A stretch of 64,000 nucleotides of DNA, taken from assembly GCA_035275405.1 (NCBI GenBank), contig DATEMU010000004.1, forward strand, positions 62,001 through 126,000. The letters run 5' to 3'. Of this stretch, positions 56,662 through 64,000 are shown piece by piece. The notes under the pieces are model-generated. The model made no database searches. It saw nothing but the letters and a program-made list of their open reading frames with translations, and was not told where the DNA came from. The DNA is from Phycisphaerae bacterium. GTDB lineage: Bacteria; Planctomycetota; Phycisphaerae; UBA1845; UTPLA1. Numbering within the stretch: the stretch's first letter is position 1; the number at the start of each line of letters is the position of its first letter. Both the position numbers and the translations under genes were made by a program.

Positions 56662-58194
56662 TTAGAGCGCATGCGCCGGCGTGGGCATGTCGGAGTGGAT
56701 CTTCTGCTGCTGCGACTGCTCGCCGTCGTGGGAGAAGAGAACCATCTCGTCGTTGATCAGCGCTTGCAGGTGCACGGGCCGCCGCCAGATCCGCTGCACG
56801 TTTCGCAGCGCCAGCGATGCGTACTTGATGTCCAGGTCCACGCCGTTGTGCTTGTGGCCGAGGTACAACTCGCCGCGATTGGCGTAGTTGCCGTCGAGCA
56901 CGTAGAGATACGGCTGACCGTGGTTGGTGAGCATGAAGAGGAGCTGAGCCTTGATCTTGTCGAAGTCGCGGTTGACCACGACCATGCGCCGCGTCGAGGG
57001 ATCGAAGCGGTAGTGATAGAGGCGGAAGCGGTCGACGAATTCGGGGGTCAGGAATTCGTCAATGAACGTCACGTCGTTGTGGATGCGGCGGACCTCAAAG
57101 ACCTTTTCCATCCCCTTGCCAAGCTTCTTGTCCCACTTGCGCTGCTCCTCCATCGAGCGGCATTCTTCGTAGTCCTTGCCGAAACGCCCCTTGTTCCAGC
57201 GATCCTCGATGTCGCGGAAGAGTTCCACGCCGATCTTGTACGGGTTCATCTGACCGGGGGACATGGCGACCGTGCCGCTGTGATGGTCGGCGTAGGTGAT
57301 AATCTCGTCGTCGGCGAGGATTTTGGTGGTCATCAGACGGCTGTGCCAGAAGGTCGCCCAGCCCTCGTTCATGATCTTGGTCTGGCCCTGCGGGGCGTAG
57401 TAGTAGGCTTCTTCGCGGATGGTGGAGAGGATGTCGGCCTCCCAGTCCTCGAGCGGGGCGTGTTCCACGAGAAACTTCAGCACGTCCCGCAGCGGCTGCT
57501 TGGGCAGAACGCTCTTTTTCTTTTCATGCTGGGCGAGCAGGTTTTTGCGCTGCAGCCTCGTCGCCTCGGGCGGATTGATCCAGGATTCCATGTAGGGCTT
57601 GCTCTTGAGGCGGACGATCTTGCCCTCGACCTGCCGCTCGGCCGACATCGTCGTCGGGGCGGCGTCGGCCTCGGTCCGCTGCATGAACATGGCGTGGGGA
57701 TCGATCAGGTTATCCAGCGAGTAGCAGATATCCACAAACCGTTCGACCTTCTCAAAGCCGAGTCGATCGACGTGACGACGAATGCGCGTGCTATGGTTGG
57801 CCATTTCGTCCATCATCTTGCGATTGGTCTTGCTGAACCAGTAGTTGTGCTTGAAGAAGTCGCAGTGCGCATAGACGTGGGCCATCACCAGCTTCTGATC
57901 GACCGTCGAGTTGTCCGCAACGAGATAGGCGTAGCAGGGGTCATTATTGATGACCATTTCGTAGATCTTGCCCAGACCGTACACGTGCTGCTTGCGGAGC
58001 CGCTCGTATTCCATGCCGAAGCGCCAATGCGGATATCGCTGCGGGAAGCCCCCGAACGCCGCGATCTCCTGCATCGTGTCGAAATCGACCAGCTCGAAGC
58101 GCGTCTCGAAAAAGTCCAGGCCGGCGGCGCGGGCAATCGCCGAGATTTCCCTTGCGTAGCGGGCCAGATCGGGTCGGGCGTGGTGGAGACTCAT
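56662..58194 (-). CDS. SpoVR-family protein
   Basis: This 510-residue protein is recognised as SpoVR (YcgB in enterics) by FELVDFDTMQEIAAFGGFPQ, RYPHWRFGMEYERLRKQHVY, MVINNDPCYAYLVADNSTVD, NEGWATFWHSRLM and YADHHSGTVAMSPGQMNPYK. Many His, Glu and Trp residues are conserved, but the biochemical activity is not established. It lies 37 bases downstream of a DUF444 gene. In many bacteria these two occur with the PrkA kinase; that gene is not next to them here. Confidence 0.93.
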   Translation of the reverse strand: MSLHHARPDLARYAREISAIARAAGLDFFETRFELVDFDTMQEIAAFGGFPQRYPHWRFGMEYERLRKQHVYGLGKIYEMVINNDPCYAYLVADNSTVDQKLVMAHVYAHCDFFKHNYWFSKTNRKMMDEMANHSTRIRRHVDRLGFEKVERFVDICYSLDNLIDPHAMFMQRTEADAAPTTMSAERQVEGKIVRLKSKPYMESWINPPEATRLQRKNLLAQHEKKKSVLPKQPLRDVLKFLVEHAPLEDWEADILSTIREEAYYYAPQGQTKIMNEGWATFWHSRLMTTKILADDEIITYADHHSGTVAMSPGQMNPYKIGVELFRDIEDRWNKGRFGKDYEECRSMEEQRKWDKKLGKGMEKVFEVRRIHNDVTFIDEFLTPEFVDRFRLYHYRFDPSTRRMVVVNRDFDKIKAQLLFMLTNHGQPYLYVLDGNYANRGELYLGHKHNGVDLDIKYASLALRNVQRIWRRPVHLQALINDEMVLFSHDGEQSQQQKIHSDMPTPAHAL

Positions 58195-58231
58195 GGGATA
58201 TTGGTCCTACAGGCCCAAGTGGCCCTCATCA

Positions 58232-59332
58232 CTACTTTCCTGGGGAGAAAAAGGCCTTGAGGGAGTCGTAGATGTCGTCCTTGGTGTTCACCCGGCTGGT
58301 CACCACGTTGCCGACGTCGTCCAGGTGTTCGTGGATGACATTGATGAAGTTGCCGCTGCCGTAGGCGCTGGCCACCTGGCAGTAGCCGAACATGTTGATC
58401 TGCGGCAGGAGCGAGTCCCGCAGCATCTTGCAGCATTCCCGCGAGTCGCTCTCGCTGGAATTGTCGCCGTCGGAGAAGTGGAAGATGTAAATGTTCCACT
58501 CCGAGGGGCTGTAGTGCGTGTCGATGACGCTCTTGCAGAGCTTGAACGCGCTGGAGATCTTGGTACCGCCATCCTCGCGGATATGGAAGAAAGTCTGGCG
58601 ATTCACCTCCGCCGCGCGGACGTCGTGGACGATGTACCGGCTTTCGATGCCTTCATAATTCCGCCGCAGCCAGGCATCGATCCAGAACGCCTCCAGCCGC
58701 ACCAGTTCCTTCTGCTCGTCGCCCATCGATCCGGATACGTCCATCATGTAGATCAGCACCGCGTTGGACTGCGGTTTGAGCACGGTCTTCCAACTGCGAT
58801 ACCGCCGGTCAGACCGCACCGGCAGGATCATCGGATTGTCGGGGTCGTAGGTGCCGGCCATGATCTGCCGGCGCAGCGCCGCGCGGAAGGTCCGCTTGAA
58901 GTGCCGGAGCGATTCGGGTCCCGTGGTGCGGATGCCGCTGTAGCGATCCTTCTCCGAGGTGATTTGGTGCTGGCCCTTGGGCTTGATTCGAGGGAGCTTG
59001 AGCTCTTCGCCCAGGATGTCCGCCAGTTCGTCCAGCGAAACCTCGACCTCCATGATGTGCGAGCCGGGGGACGTTCCGCCGGGGCCCTGGTCACCGTCGC
59101 CGGAATCCACGGGATCGCCGACCTGCGCGTCGCCCGCGCCGACGCCGCCGTCGTTGTTGTCGCCGTAGCGGAAGTGCGGGATCTCGATGCCGCGGACGGG
59201 GATGCTGATGAGGTTCTTGCCTTCCTTGCCGATCAGCTCGCCGCGCGTGAGGAACTTGCGCAGGTCGTCGCGGATCTTGCCCTTGACGATCTGGCGAAAC
59301 CTCTGGTGGTCTTTGTCGATCTTCAGATACAC
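58232..59332 (-). CDS. DUF444 (YeaH/YhbH-type) protein with von Willebrand A-like domain
   Basis: This 366-residue protein starts [20 protein letters not shown] and has the VWA-type metal site [20 protein letters not shown] followed by [21 protein letters not shown] Gly/Asp-rich linker lies near residues 60-95. It is the DUF444 partner of SpoVR, and the two genes are one operon. The family is linked to the PrkA kinase in stress or stationary phase in other bacteria. Confidence 0.93.
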   Translation of the reverse strand: MYLKIDKDHQRFRQIVKGKIRDDLRKFLTRGELIGKEGKNLISIPVRGIEIPHFRYGDNNDGGVGAGDAQVGDPVDSGDGDQGPGGTSPGSHIMEVEVSLDELADILGEELKLPRIKPKGQHQITSEKDRYSGIRTTGPESLRHFKRTFRAALRRQIMAGTYDPDNPMILPVRSDRRYRSWKTVLKPQSNAVLIYMMDVSGSMGDEQKELVRLEAFWIDAWLRRNYEGIESRYIVHDVRAAEVNRQTFFHIREDGGTKISSAFKLCKSVIDTHYSPSEWNIYIFHFSDGDNSSESDSRECCKMLRDSLLPQINMFGYCQVASAYGSGNFINVIHEHLDDVGNVVTSRVNTKDDIYDSLKAFFSPGK

Positions 59333-59539
59333 GGTCCTACCCGCTCAATGCGCCGCCCAACTCCTCTATTATACGGAGACGAACACTATTCCGGCGGCCA
59401 TTCTCCAGATACTACGCAAGATATCGGACAGCCTATTGGGCGACTAGAGCATTCGTCGTCCGAACCACCAAACCCGCCGAGGGTGCTTCTTTCAACGCGT
59501 TCACTGGCCTGTAAGGCTTCAGAGGGCGAGAATAGCGGC

Positions 59540-60208
59540 ATGTCCGTCAAAGTCGTCGCCTTTGATGTCTACGACACGCTGGCCCGGTGGCCGGTTGGCC
59601 GGGTCCAGCCGATCGAGGTCCAGCGACTCCTGGGCCGATTCGGCATCGAGATCAGCTACCAATCCTTCGAGGCCGCCCGGCAGGCGGTCTTTTTCTTCGA
59701 CAGCCCCAAACGTGAGATCGTCGGGTGGACGGACTATCTCGCCCTCGTCTTCGCGCGGATGGGCGTGATGGTGCCGCTCGACCTCTTGACCTGTGTCGCG
59801 GCGGAGTACGAATCACGCAATAACATGGAGATTCTTCCCGGCGCGTTGGAGGCGATCGAGGGGGCGAAGCGGGCGGGGAAGGTGACCTGCGCATTCACGA
59901 CATTGCCGAAGTTCATGATCGGTCTCCGCAAGCACGAACTGCTGTCGCGGCTGGATCATTATTTTGATGCGAGCGCAACCGGCTTCGGCAAGGGCCATCC
60001 GGCGTTCTACCGGCGGATCGCGGAGATGCTCGGCGTCGCGCCGAACGAGATTCTCGCCGTCGGCGACGATCCAATTTGCGATGTGGAGTTGCCAAGGGAG
60101 GCGGGGTGGAGAGCGGTGTTACTGAGTCGAGACGGCTCTCAAAGCAACGACAAAATTACCCTAAGCCTAAAGGCGCTTAGCGAATTACCGACTTATTATT
60201 CATCGTAG
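59540..60208 (+). CDS. HAD-superfamily hydrolase
   Basis: This 222-residue protein has the HAD motifs in order: nucleophile Asp in VVAFDVYDTLARW, motif II Thr in TCAFTTLPKFM, motif III Lys in ATGFGKGHPAFYR and motif IV in LAVGDDPICDVELPREAGW. It resembles the haloacid dehalogenase/phosphatase group with a helical cap; the substrate is unknown. I chose the ATG at 59540, since the long open frame upstream is antisense to the DUF444 and SpoVR genes. Confidence 0.85.
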   Translation: MSVKVVAFDVYDTLARWPVGRVQPIEVQRLLGRFGIEISYQSFEAARQAVFFFDSPKREIVGWTDYLALVFARMGVMVPLDLLTCVAAEYESRNNMEILPGALEAIEGAKRAGKVTCAFTTLPKFMIGLRKHELLSRLDHYFDASATGFGKGHPAFYRRIAEMLGVAPNEILAVGDDPICDVELPREAGWRAVLLSRDGSQSNDKITLSLKALSELPTYYSS

Positions 60209-60227
60209 TCAGGCAGATGGTGCTGCG

Positions 60228-60488
60228 ATGCGAACATCTGAATTACGGGCTTGGCATCGATATAGCTCGAATCACCGCTCGTTGATCGAACGGAGCGATC
60301 GATGCGCCTGTTTTTATTGTCTTGAGATTTTCCAACCGAGTGAGATCGAGCGATGGATAGACGTTCACGAAGGGAGGGGTACGACGGCCTTGTGCCCCCG
60401 CTGTGGCATTGATTCAGTGATTCCATCTGCTGCGCCCGTCGAATTGACCGATGCATTCTTGCGCGAAATGAACGAGCATTTCTTTTGA
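60228..60488 (+). CDS. Small Cys-pair protein, probably zinc-binding (86 aa)
   Basis: The protein has two Cys pairs, CACFYCLEIFQPSEIERWID and TTALCPRCGIDSVIPSAAP, which could hold one zinc ion. I recall small cytoplasmic proteins with the same CFYC and CPxCGIDSV layout in many bacteria, without known function. GC content is lower than in the neighbours. It begins 20 bases after the HAD gene on the same strand and converges on accC. Confidence 0.7.
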   Translation: MRTSELRAWHRYSSNHRSLIERSDRCACFYCLEIFQPSEIERWIDVHEGRGTTALCPRCGIDSVIPSAAPVELTDAFLREMNEHFF

Positions 60489-60499
60489 TGCGGGGGGAA

Positions 60500-61843
60500 C
60501 TACTTCTGCATCATCCGCTCGATGAAGCCGGTGTCGATGTTGGCGTTCAGGAAGTCGGAGTTCTGGAAGATCTGGCGCAGCAGCGGGATCGTCGTCTTGA
60601 GTGGGGCGATGTGGAACTCGTCGAGGCAGCGGCGCATGGTACGGATCGCTTCCTCACGGTTTTTGCGATGTACGATCAGTTTGCCCACGAGCGAATCGTA
60701 GTAGGGGCTGATGGTGTAGCCGGCGCAGGCGTGCGAATCGAAACGCACCCCCAGACCGCCCGGCGGGCGGAACTCGGCAATCGGTCCCGGCGCCGGACGA
60801 AAGCCGTGTTCGGTGTCCTCGGCGTTGATCCGCACCTCGATCGCGCAGCCGCTGCGCGGGATGTCCTTTTGCCGGAGCGTCAGCTTGTCCCCCGCCGCGA
60901 TGCGGATCATCCACTTGATCAAATCGACGCCCGTGATTAGCTCCGTCACTGGATGCTCAACCTGAATCCGCGTATTGACTTCAAGGAAGTAATAGCTGCC
61001 GCCCTTGTCGACGATGAATTCGACCGTCCCGGCAGAAAAGTAGTCGGCGGCCTGGACCAGCTTGACGGCGGCCTCACACAGGCCGCTCCGCGTCTTTTCG
61101 TTGATCGCCGGGGAGGGCGATTCCTCGACGAGTTTCTGATGGCGGCGCTGGAGCGTGCAGTCGCGCTCCCACAGGTGGACGCAGTTGCCGTGCTGGTCGG
61201 CAAGGATCTGCACCTCGACGTGACGCGGCTGCTCCACGAGCTTTTCAATATAGACGCGACCGTCTTTGAAGGCGTTTTCCGCCTCGGTCCGGGCGTTGCG
61301 AATCTGCGTCCGGAGCGTCGCCTCGTTGTGCGCGATCCGCATGCCGCGCCCGCCGCCCCCCGCCGTGGCCTTGATCATGACCGGATAGCCGATCTCCGCG
61401 CTGATCTTCACGGCGTCGTCGTCGTCCTCGACCACGCCCTCGCTGCCGGGGACCGTCTTCACGCGACTCTTCCTGGCCAGCTTCTTGGCCGCGGCCTTGT
61501 CGCCCAATAGCTGGATCGATTCTGAACTCGGCCCGATGAATTCGATCTTGCTGGCCCGGCACTGCTCCGCGAAATCCGCGTTTTCCGCAAGAAATCCATA
61601 TCCGGGGTGGATCGCATCGACGTTCGCGACCTCAGCCGCGGCGATGATTCGGTCGGCCCGCAGGTAGCTCTGCGACGCGGGGGCCGGGCCGATGCAGATC
61701 GCCTCATTGGCCAGCGTCAGATACGGCGCCCCGCGGTCGGCCTCGGAAAACACGGCGACCGTCTCGATCCCCATCTCGCGGCACGCGCGGAGGACGCGCA
61801 GCGCGATTTCGCCCCGGTTGGCCACGAGGATCTTGGAGAACAT
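60500..61843 (-). CDS. accC: Acetyl-CoA carboxylase biotin carboxylase subunit
   Basis: This 447-residue ATP-grasp enzyme carboxylates biotin on AccB for fatty acid synthesis. It starts [20 protein letters not shown] and shows [17 protein letters not shown], the Gly-rich ATP loop [37 protein letters not shown] and [21 protein letters not shown] used the ATG at 61843, where family members begin. A second ATG at 61945 overlaps the accB stop as TGATG and would add 34 residues rich in Ala, Ser and Lys, so coupled translation from there is a real alternative. Confidence 0.95.
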   Translation of the reverse strand: MFSKILVANRGEIALRVLRACREMGIETVAVFSEADRGAPYLTLANEAICIGPAPASQSYLRADRIIAAAEVANVDAIHPGYGFLAENADFAEQCRASKIEFIGPSSESIQLLGDKAAAKKLARKSRVKTVPGSEGVVEDDDDAVKISAEIGYPVMIKATAGGGGRGMRIAHNEATLRTQIRNARTEAENAFKDGRVYIEKLVEQPRHVEVQILADQHGNCVHLWERDCTLQRRHQKLVEESPSPAINEKTRSGLCEAAVKLVQAADYFSAGTVEFIVDKGGSYYFLEVNTRIQVEHPVTELITGVDLIKWMIRIAAGDKLTLRQKDIPRSGCAIEVRINAEDTEHGFRPAPGPIAEFRPPGGLGVRFDSHACAGYTISPYYDSLVGKLIVHRKNREEAIRTMRRCLDEFHIAPLKTTIPLLRQIFQNSDFLNANIDTGFIERMMQK

Positions 61844-61944
61844 GCGTTTCTGCACGCCGCCCTTGGCAGGCTTCCGCGCGAAGGCGTCCGCCATTTTGGC
61901 CGACAAGCTGGCCGCCGATGAATTGGAGTCCTTGCCCGATGCCA

Positions 61945-62400
61945 TCAAGCGACCCGCACCATCATCAGGGGCTGACCGAACTCGACGGGCGCGCCGTTGC
62001 GCACCTCAATCGATTCGATCGTGCCGGCCCGCTCGGCCTTGATCTCGTTGAAGACCTTCATGGCCTCGATGATGCAGACCACGGTCTCGGGGCTGACCTT
62101 GTCGCCGGTCTTGACGAAAGGCGGCGATTCGGGATTGGCGGCGGCGTAAAAGGTGCCGACCATCGGCGAGGCGATCGGTTGAAGTCCGGGATCGGCCACC
62201 GGGCTCGTCGCCGCGACGACCGGCGGGTTTGCGGAAGCGGCCATCATGGGCGGCGGCGGCGCATGATGTAACGGCGAGTGAACGACGGGAGCGCTGCCGC
62301 GGCGCAGGACAATCCGCTTTTCCCCGTCGCGGATCATGATCTCGGAAAGGTCGTTATCGACCATCAGGTCGGTAAGGGTCTTGATCTCTTCGATGTCCAT
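61945..62400 (-). CDS. accB: Acetyl-CoA carboxylase biotin carboxyl carrier protein
   Basis: This 151-residue protein has the biotinyl domain with the biotinylated Lys in [15 protein letters not shown]. The N-terminal helix region [20 protein letters not shown] and a Pro/Ala-rich linker (about residues 45-75) are typical of AccB. I chose the ATG at 62400; an earlier start at 62433 adds 11 atypical residues. It is directly upstream of accC. Confidence 0.94.
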   Translation of the reverse strand: MDIEEIKTLTDLMVDNDLSEIMIRDGEKRIVLRRGSAPVVHSPLHHAPPPPMMAASANPPVVAATSPVADPGLQPIASPMVGTFYAAANPESPPFVKTGDKVSPETVVCIIEAMKVFNEIKAERAGTIESIEVRNGAPVEFGQPLMMVRVA

Positions 62401-62554
62401 CCAGGTGCTCTCAAGTGCTAAGCCGCCGGACACGGGGCTCCTTGTTCAAGGGGGCGATTCTAGGGGTACAGCATATTCCACGCAACCGGATTATCGCGGT
62501 TCACAAACCTCGTGCTGGTAAGATGATGATGAACGCACTAATTGTGGAGGCTGC

Positions 62555-62842
62555 ATGTGGATGCGTAAACCCGTTCACTCGTCATTCCTATTGGTATTCG
62601 CCTTCTTCTCCATGTCGACCGCGTTGATGTGTTCAACAGTAACGATAAGCAGAGGCGGCTACCGCGGAGTATTACTCGCGGCGATCGGCTTGATGCTACT
62701 GGCCGACGCTATTTGCCTGAAGGAGATTCTCCGCAAGCATCCGGTCTGGATAGTTATTGCGGGTGCGATGATGCTGCCATCGCTATTCATTATTTGGGAT
62801 TTTTGTTCGCGAGGACCGCATGTCTTTGGTCTCGTGAAGTGA
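62555..62842 (+). CDS. Small membrane protein, unknown (95 aa)
   Basis: The protein is mostly hydrophobic with about three membrane helices (SSFLLVFAFFSMSTALMCST, GVLLAAIGLMLLADAICL, WIVIAGAMMLPSLFIIWDF). The ATG at 62555 has TGGAGG close upstream. Its GC content is lower than the neighbouring genes. It lies on the opposite strand to accBC and the hydrolase gene and overlaps the 3' end of the latter by 53 bases, tail to tail. I do not recognise the family. Confidence 0.55.
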   Translation: MWMRKPVHSSFLLVFAFFSMSTALMCSTVTISRGGYRGVLLAAIGLMLLADAICLKEILRKHPVWIVIAGAMMLPSLFIIWDFCSRGPHVFGLVK

Positions 62843-63650
62843 GCAGCGGCGCGACGACGTATTGGATTAACGCCTGTGAGGATGAAGAGGTGTGGTTGCT
62901 GAAATAGCCGTATCGCAACCATCTAGGATGCCAGCGGACTTCGCGGAAGCCGGCCGGGTGATGGTGCCAGCCAATCCAGCCGGCGGAGGGTGAGTGGACG
63001 CGATTGGATGTGCCGAAGAGCGTCGTGCCGACGCCGAGAAAGAAGAAATCACCGGGACCGCCGATCGAGACGAGGCCGCTCGCGCATCGGGAGGTCGCGC
63101 AAGTAATGTCGTAATCCGGCGAAATCGACGGCGCGATGAGAACCGCGCTGTCAACGCGGATGTCCACGGGGAGCTGCTCCAGCGCCTTCAGCACGATCCA
63201 GCACCCGCCGGATTGCGCGAGCAGATTGACTGGGGCATCCGGGTAACGACACTTGTACGAAACGATCCGCTCGACGAGCCGCGCGGTCTGCCGCGCGTGG
63301 TGGCAGCGGCTCATCAGGTTGACCAGGCTGCGCAGGAAGGGAATGCCCCGGTTCCAGCCAAATCGCACGACCGCCCCGCGATACCGCGAGCGCAGCATGC
63401 CACACGCCATCGCGTGGTTATACGGGCTGGGGCCTTCAATGCCGCCTAATACCAGCAGCAGCCCGCGCTTTCGCCGCCTCGGCGTGTCCGCCTTCGCGGG
63501 CAGCCGGGGCCACCAAAATATGCTGGCGATCTTGACGAATACCCCCATGAGCGGATCGACCAGACCGCTCAGGATCGCGAAAGCGCTCCAGTAAACAGAG
63601 AAATGTCGCGGGGATGTGGGCAGCGGTGAACTGAGACTCAAATCCGCCAT
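62790..63650 (-). CDS. Alpha/beta hydrolase-like protein (286 aa)
   Basis: After an N-terminal hydrophobic region (FAILSGLVDPLMGVFVKIAS) the protein shows GLLLVLGGIEGPSPYN, then VNLLAQSGGCWIVLKALEQL. AQSGG looks like the nucleophile elbow of alpha/beta hydrolases, with Ser as nucleophile. A candidate His is in WIGWHHHPAGF, and Asp lies in VSIGGPGDFFFLG. The substrate is unknown. It sits between efp and accB, which are often adjacent in other bacteria, and its 3' end overlaps a small plus-strand gene. Confidence 0.65.
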   Translation of the reverse strand: MADLSLSSPLPTSPRHFSVYWSAFAILSGLVDPLMGVFVKIASIFWWPRLPAKADTPRRRKRGLLLVLGGIEGPSPYNHAMACGMLRSRYRGAVVRFGWNRGIPFLRSLVNLMSRCHHARQTARLVERIVSYKCRYPDAPVNLLAQSGGCWIVLKALEQLPVDIRVDSAVLIAPSISPDYDITCATSRCASGLVSIGGPGDFFFLGVGTTLFGTSNRVHSPSAGWIGWHHHPAGFREVRWHPRWLRYGYFSNHTSSSSQALIQYVVAPLLTSRDQRHAVLANKNPK

Positions 63651-63699
63651 GCAGTCGAACCCTCACGCCAACCCTGTCCCTCGAAGGGAGAGGGAGCGG

Positions 63700-64000
63700 T
63701 CAGGCCCGTTCCATATACTCGCCGGTGCGCGTGTCGACGCGGACCACCTCGCCGTTGGTAATAAACGGCGGAACGCGAACGGTCAGACCGGTTTCGAGGA
63801 TGGCCTCTTTGCTTTGGTTCGTCGCCGTCGCGCCTTTGACGACCGGCGCGGCATCGGTAACGGTCAGTTCGACAATGTTGGGCAACTCGACGCCGACGAC
63901 CTGGCCGTCGACGAATTTGGCCATGAGCCGCTCATTGCCTTTGAGGTACTTGTCGGCATCGGGCATGATCTCGGCGGGGACGTTGATCTGGTCAAAGGTC
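63700..64000 (-). CDS. efp: Elongation factor P, 5' part outside the window
   Basis: The open frame continues through the window edge at 64000. The visible 99 residues cover the second and third OB-type domains: FDQINVPAEIMPDADKYLKG, GVELPNIVELTVTDAAPVVK, GATATNQSKEAILETGLTVR and VPPFITNGEVVRVDTRTGEY. EF-P relieves ribosome stalling at proline runs. The modified Lys/Arg loop of domain I lies outside the window. It is upstream of accB and accC on the same strand, with a hydrolase gene between. Confidence 0.95.
   Translation of the reverse strand, partial: TFDQINVPAEIMPDADKYLKGNERLMAKFVDGQVVGVELPNIVELTVTDAAPVVKGATATNQSKEAILETGLTVRVPPFITNGEVVRVDTRTGEYMERA

Noticed and set aside
56671-58260. A 529-codon plus-strand frame opposite spoVR
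   Set aside because: Antisense of a clear SpoVR gene; no ribosome site and the typical Val/Glu/His-rich antisense composition.
61846-61945. A separate small gene between accB and accC
   Set aside because: The sequence is in frame with accC and can only be an N-terminal extension or a spacer.

Overview
The window is GC-rich, gene-dense bacterial DNA that looks like a member of the Planctomycetota. The reasons are an ECF sigma factor paired with a TPR-tailed Ser/Thr kinase, a DUF4159 protein, dockerin-like C-termini on secreted proteins without any cellulosome, a planctomycete-type pseudopilin hydrophobic segment, and many large secreted repeat proteins with calcium-binding stalks. This assignment rests on gene content; I could not run a phylogeny.

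Layout. 1-14603 is housekeeping and metabolism: a partial HtrA protease, dnaA, an operon of cysteine desulfurase, toroid/DUF4159 protein, GT9 glycosyltransferase and GNAT, then tag, pruA, a divergent prs paralogue, a DUF819 membrane protein and a TPR protein. 14590-29648 holds a secreted phosphatase with a dockerin-like tail, a TMTC-like membrane TPR protein, a dehydrogenase/acetyltransferase fusion, a large unknown, uvrA, and the kinase/ECF-sigma pair. 29842-48411 is an 18.5-kb co-directional array of secreted proteins. 48460-55377 is a minus-strand information-processing operon (glmU-like, prs, rplY, pth, rpsF, ssb, rpsR, rplI, dnaB) bracketed by tRNA-Gln and tRNA-Thr. 55853-64000 holds a calcium-repeat lipoprotein, SpoVR/DUF444, a HAD hydrolase, accC/accB and the 3' part of efp.

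The part most worth attention is the array at 29842-48411. Eight reading frames share one design: signal peptide, a repeat domain, thrombospondin type-3-like calcium repeats, then a C-terminal sorting-type tail with core [11 protein letters not shown], a hydrophobic stretch and an Arg-rich end. The head differs each time: six kelch-like blades, seven BNR-like blades, seven FG-GAP-like blades, a seven-repeat family A (four copies), a six-repeat family B (two copies) and paired P-domains. Two frames (37402-40047 and 41472-44228) each contain two complete precursors end to end: signal peptide, A head, tail, then a second signal peptide, B head and second tail with no stop between. A small protein inside the array carries a pseudopilin-type hydrophobic segment at its C-terminus. 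The array starts next to a divergent ECF sigma/kinase unit, which is a plausible but unproven regulator.

Functions are inferred from motifs read by eye. No database search was run, and start sites were chosen from ribosome-binding sites and family lengths.
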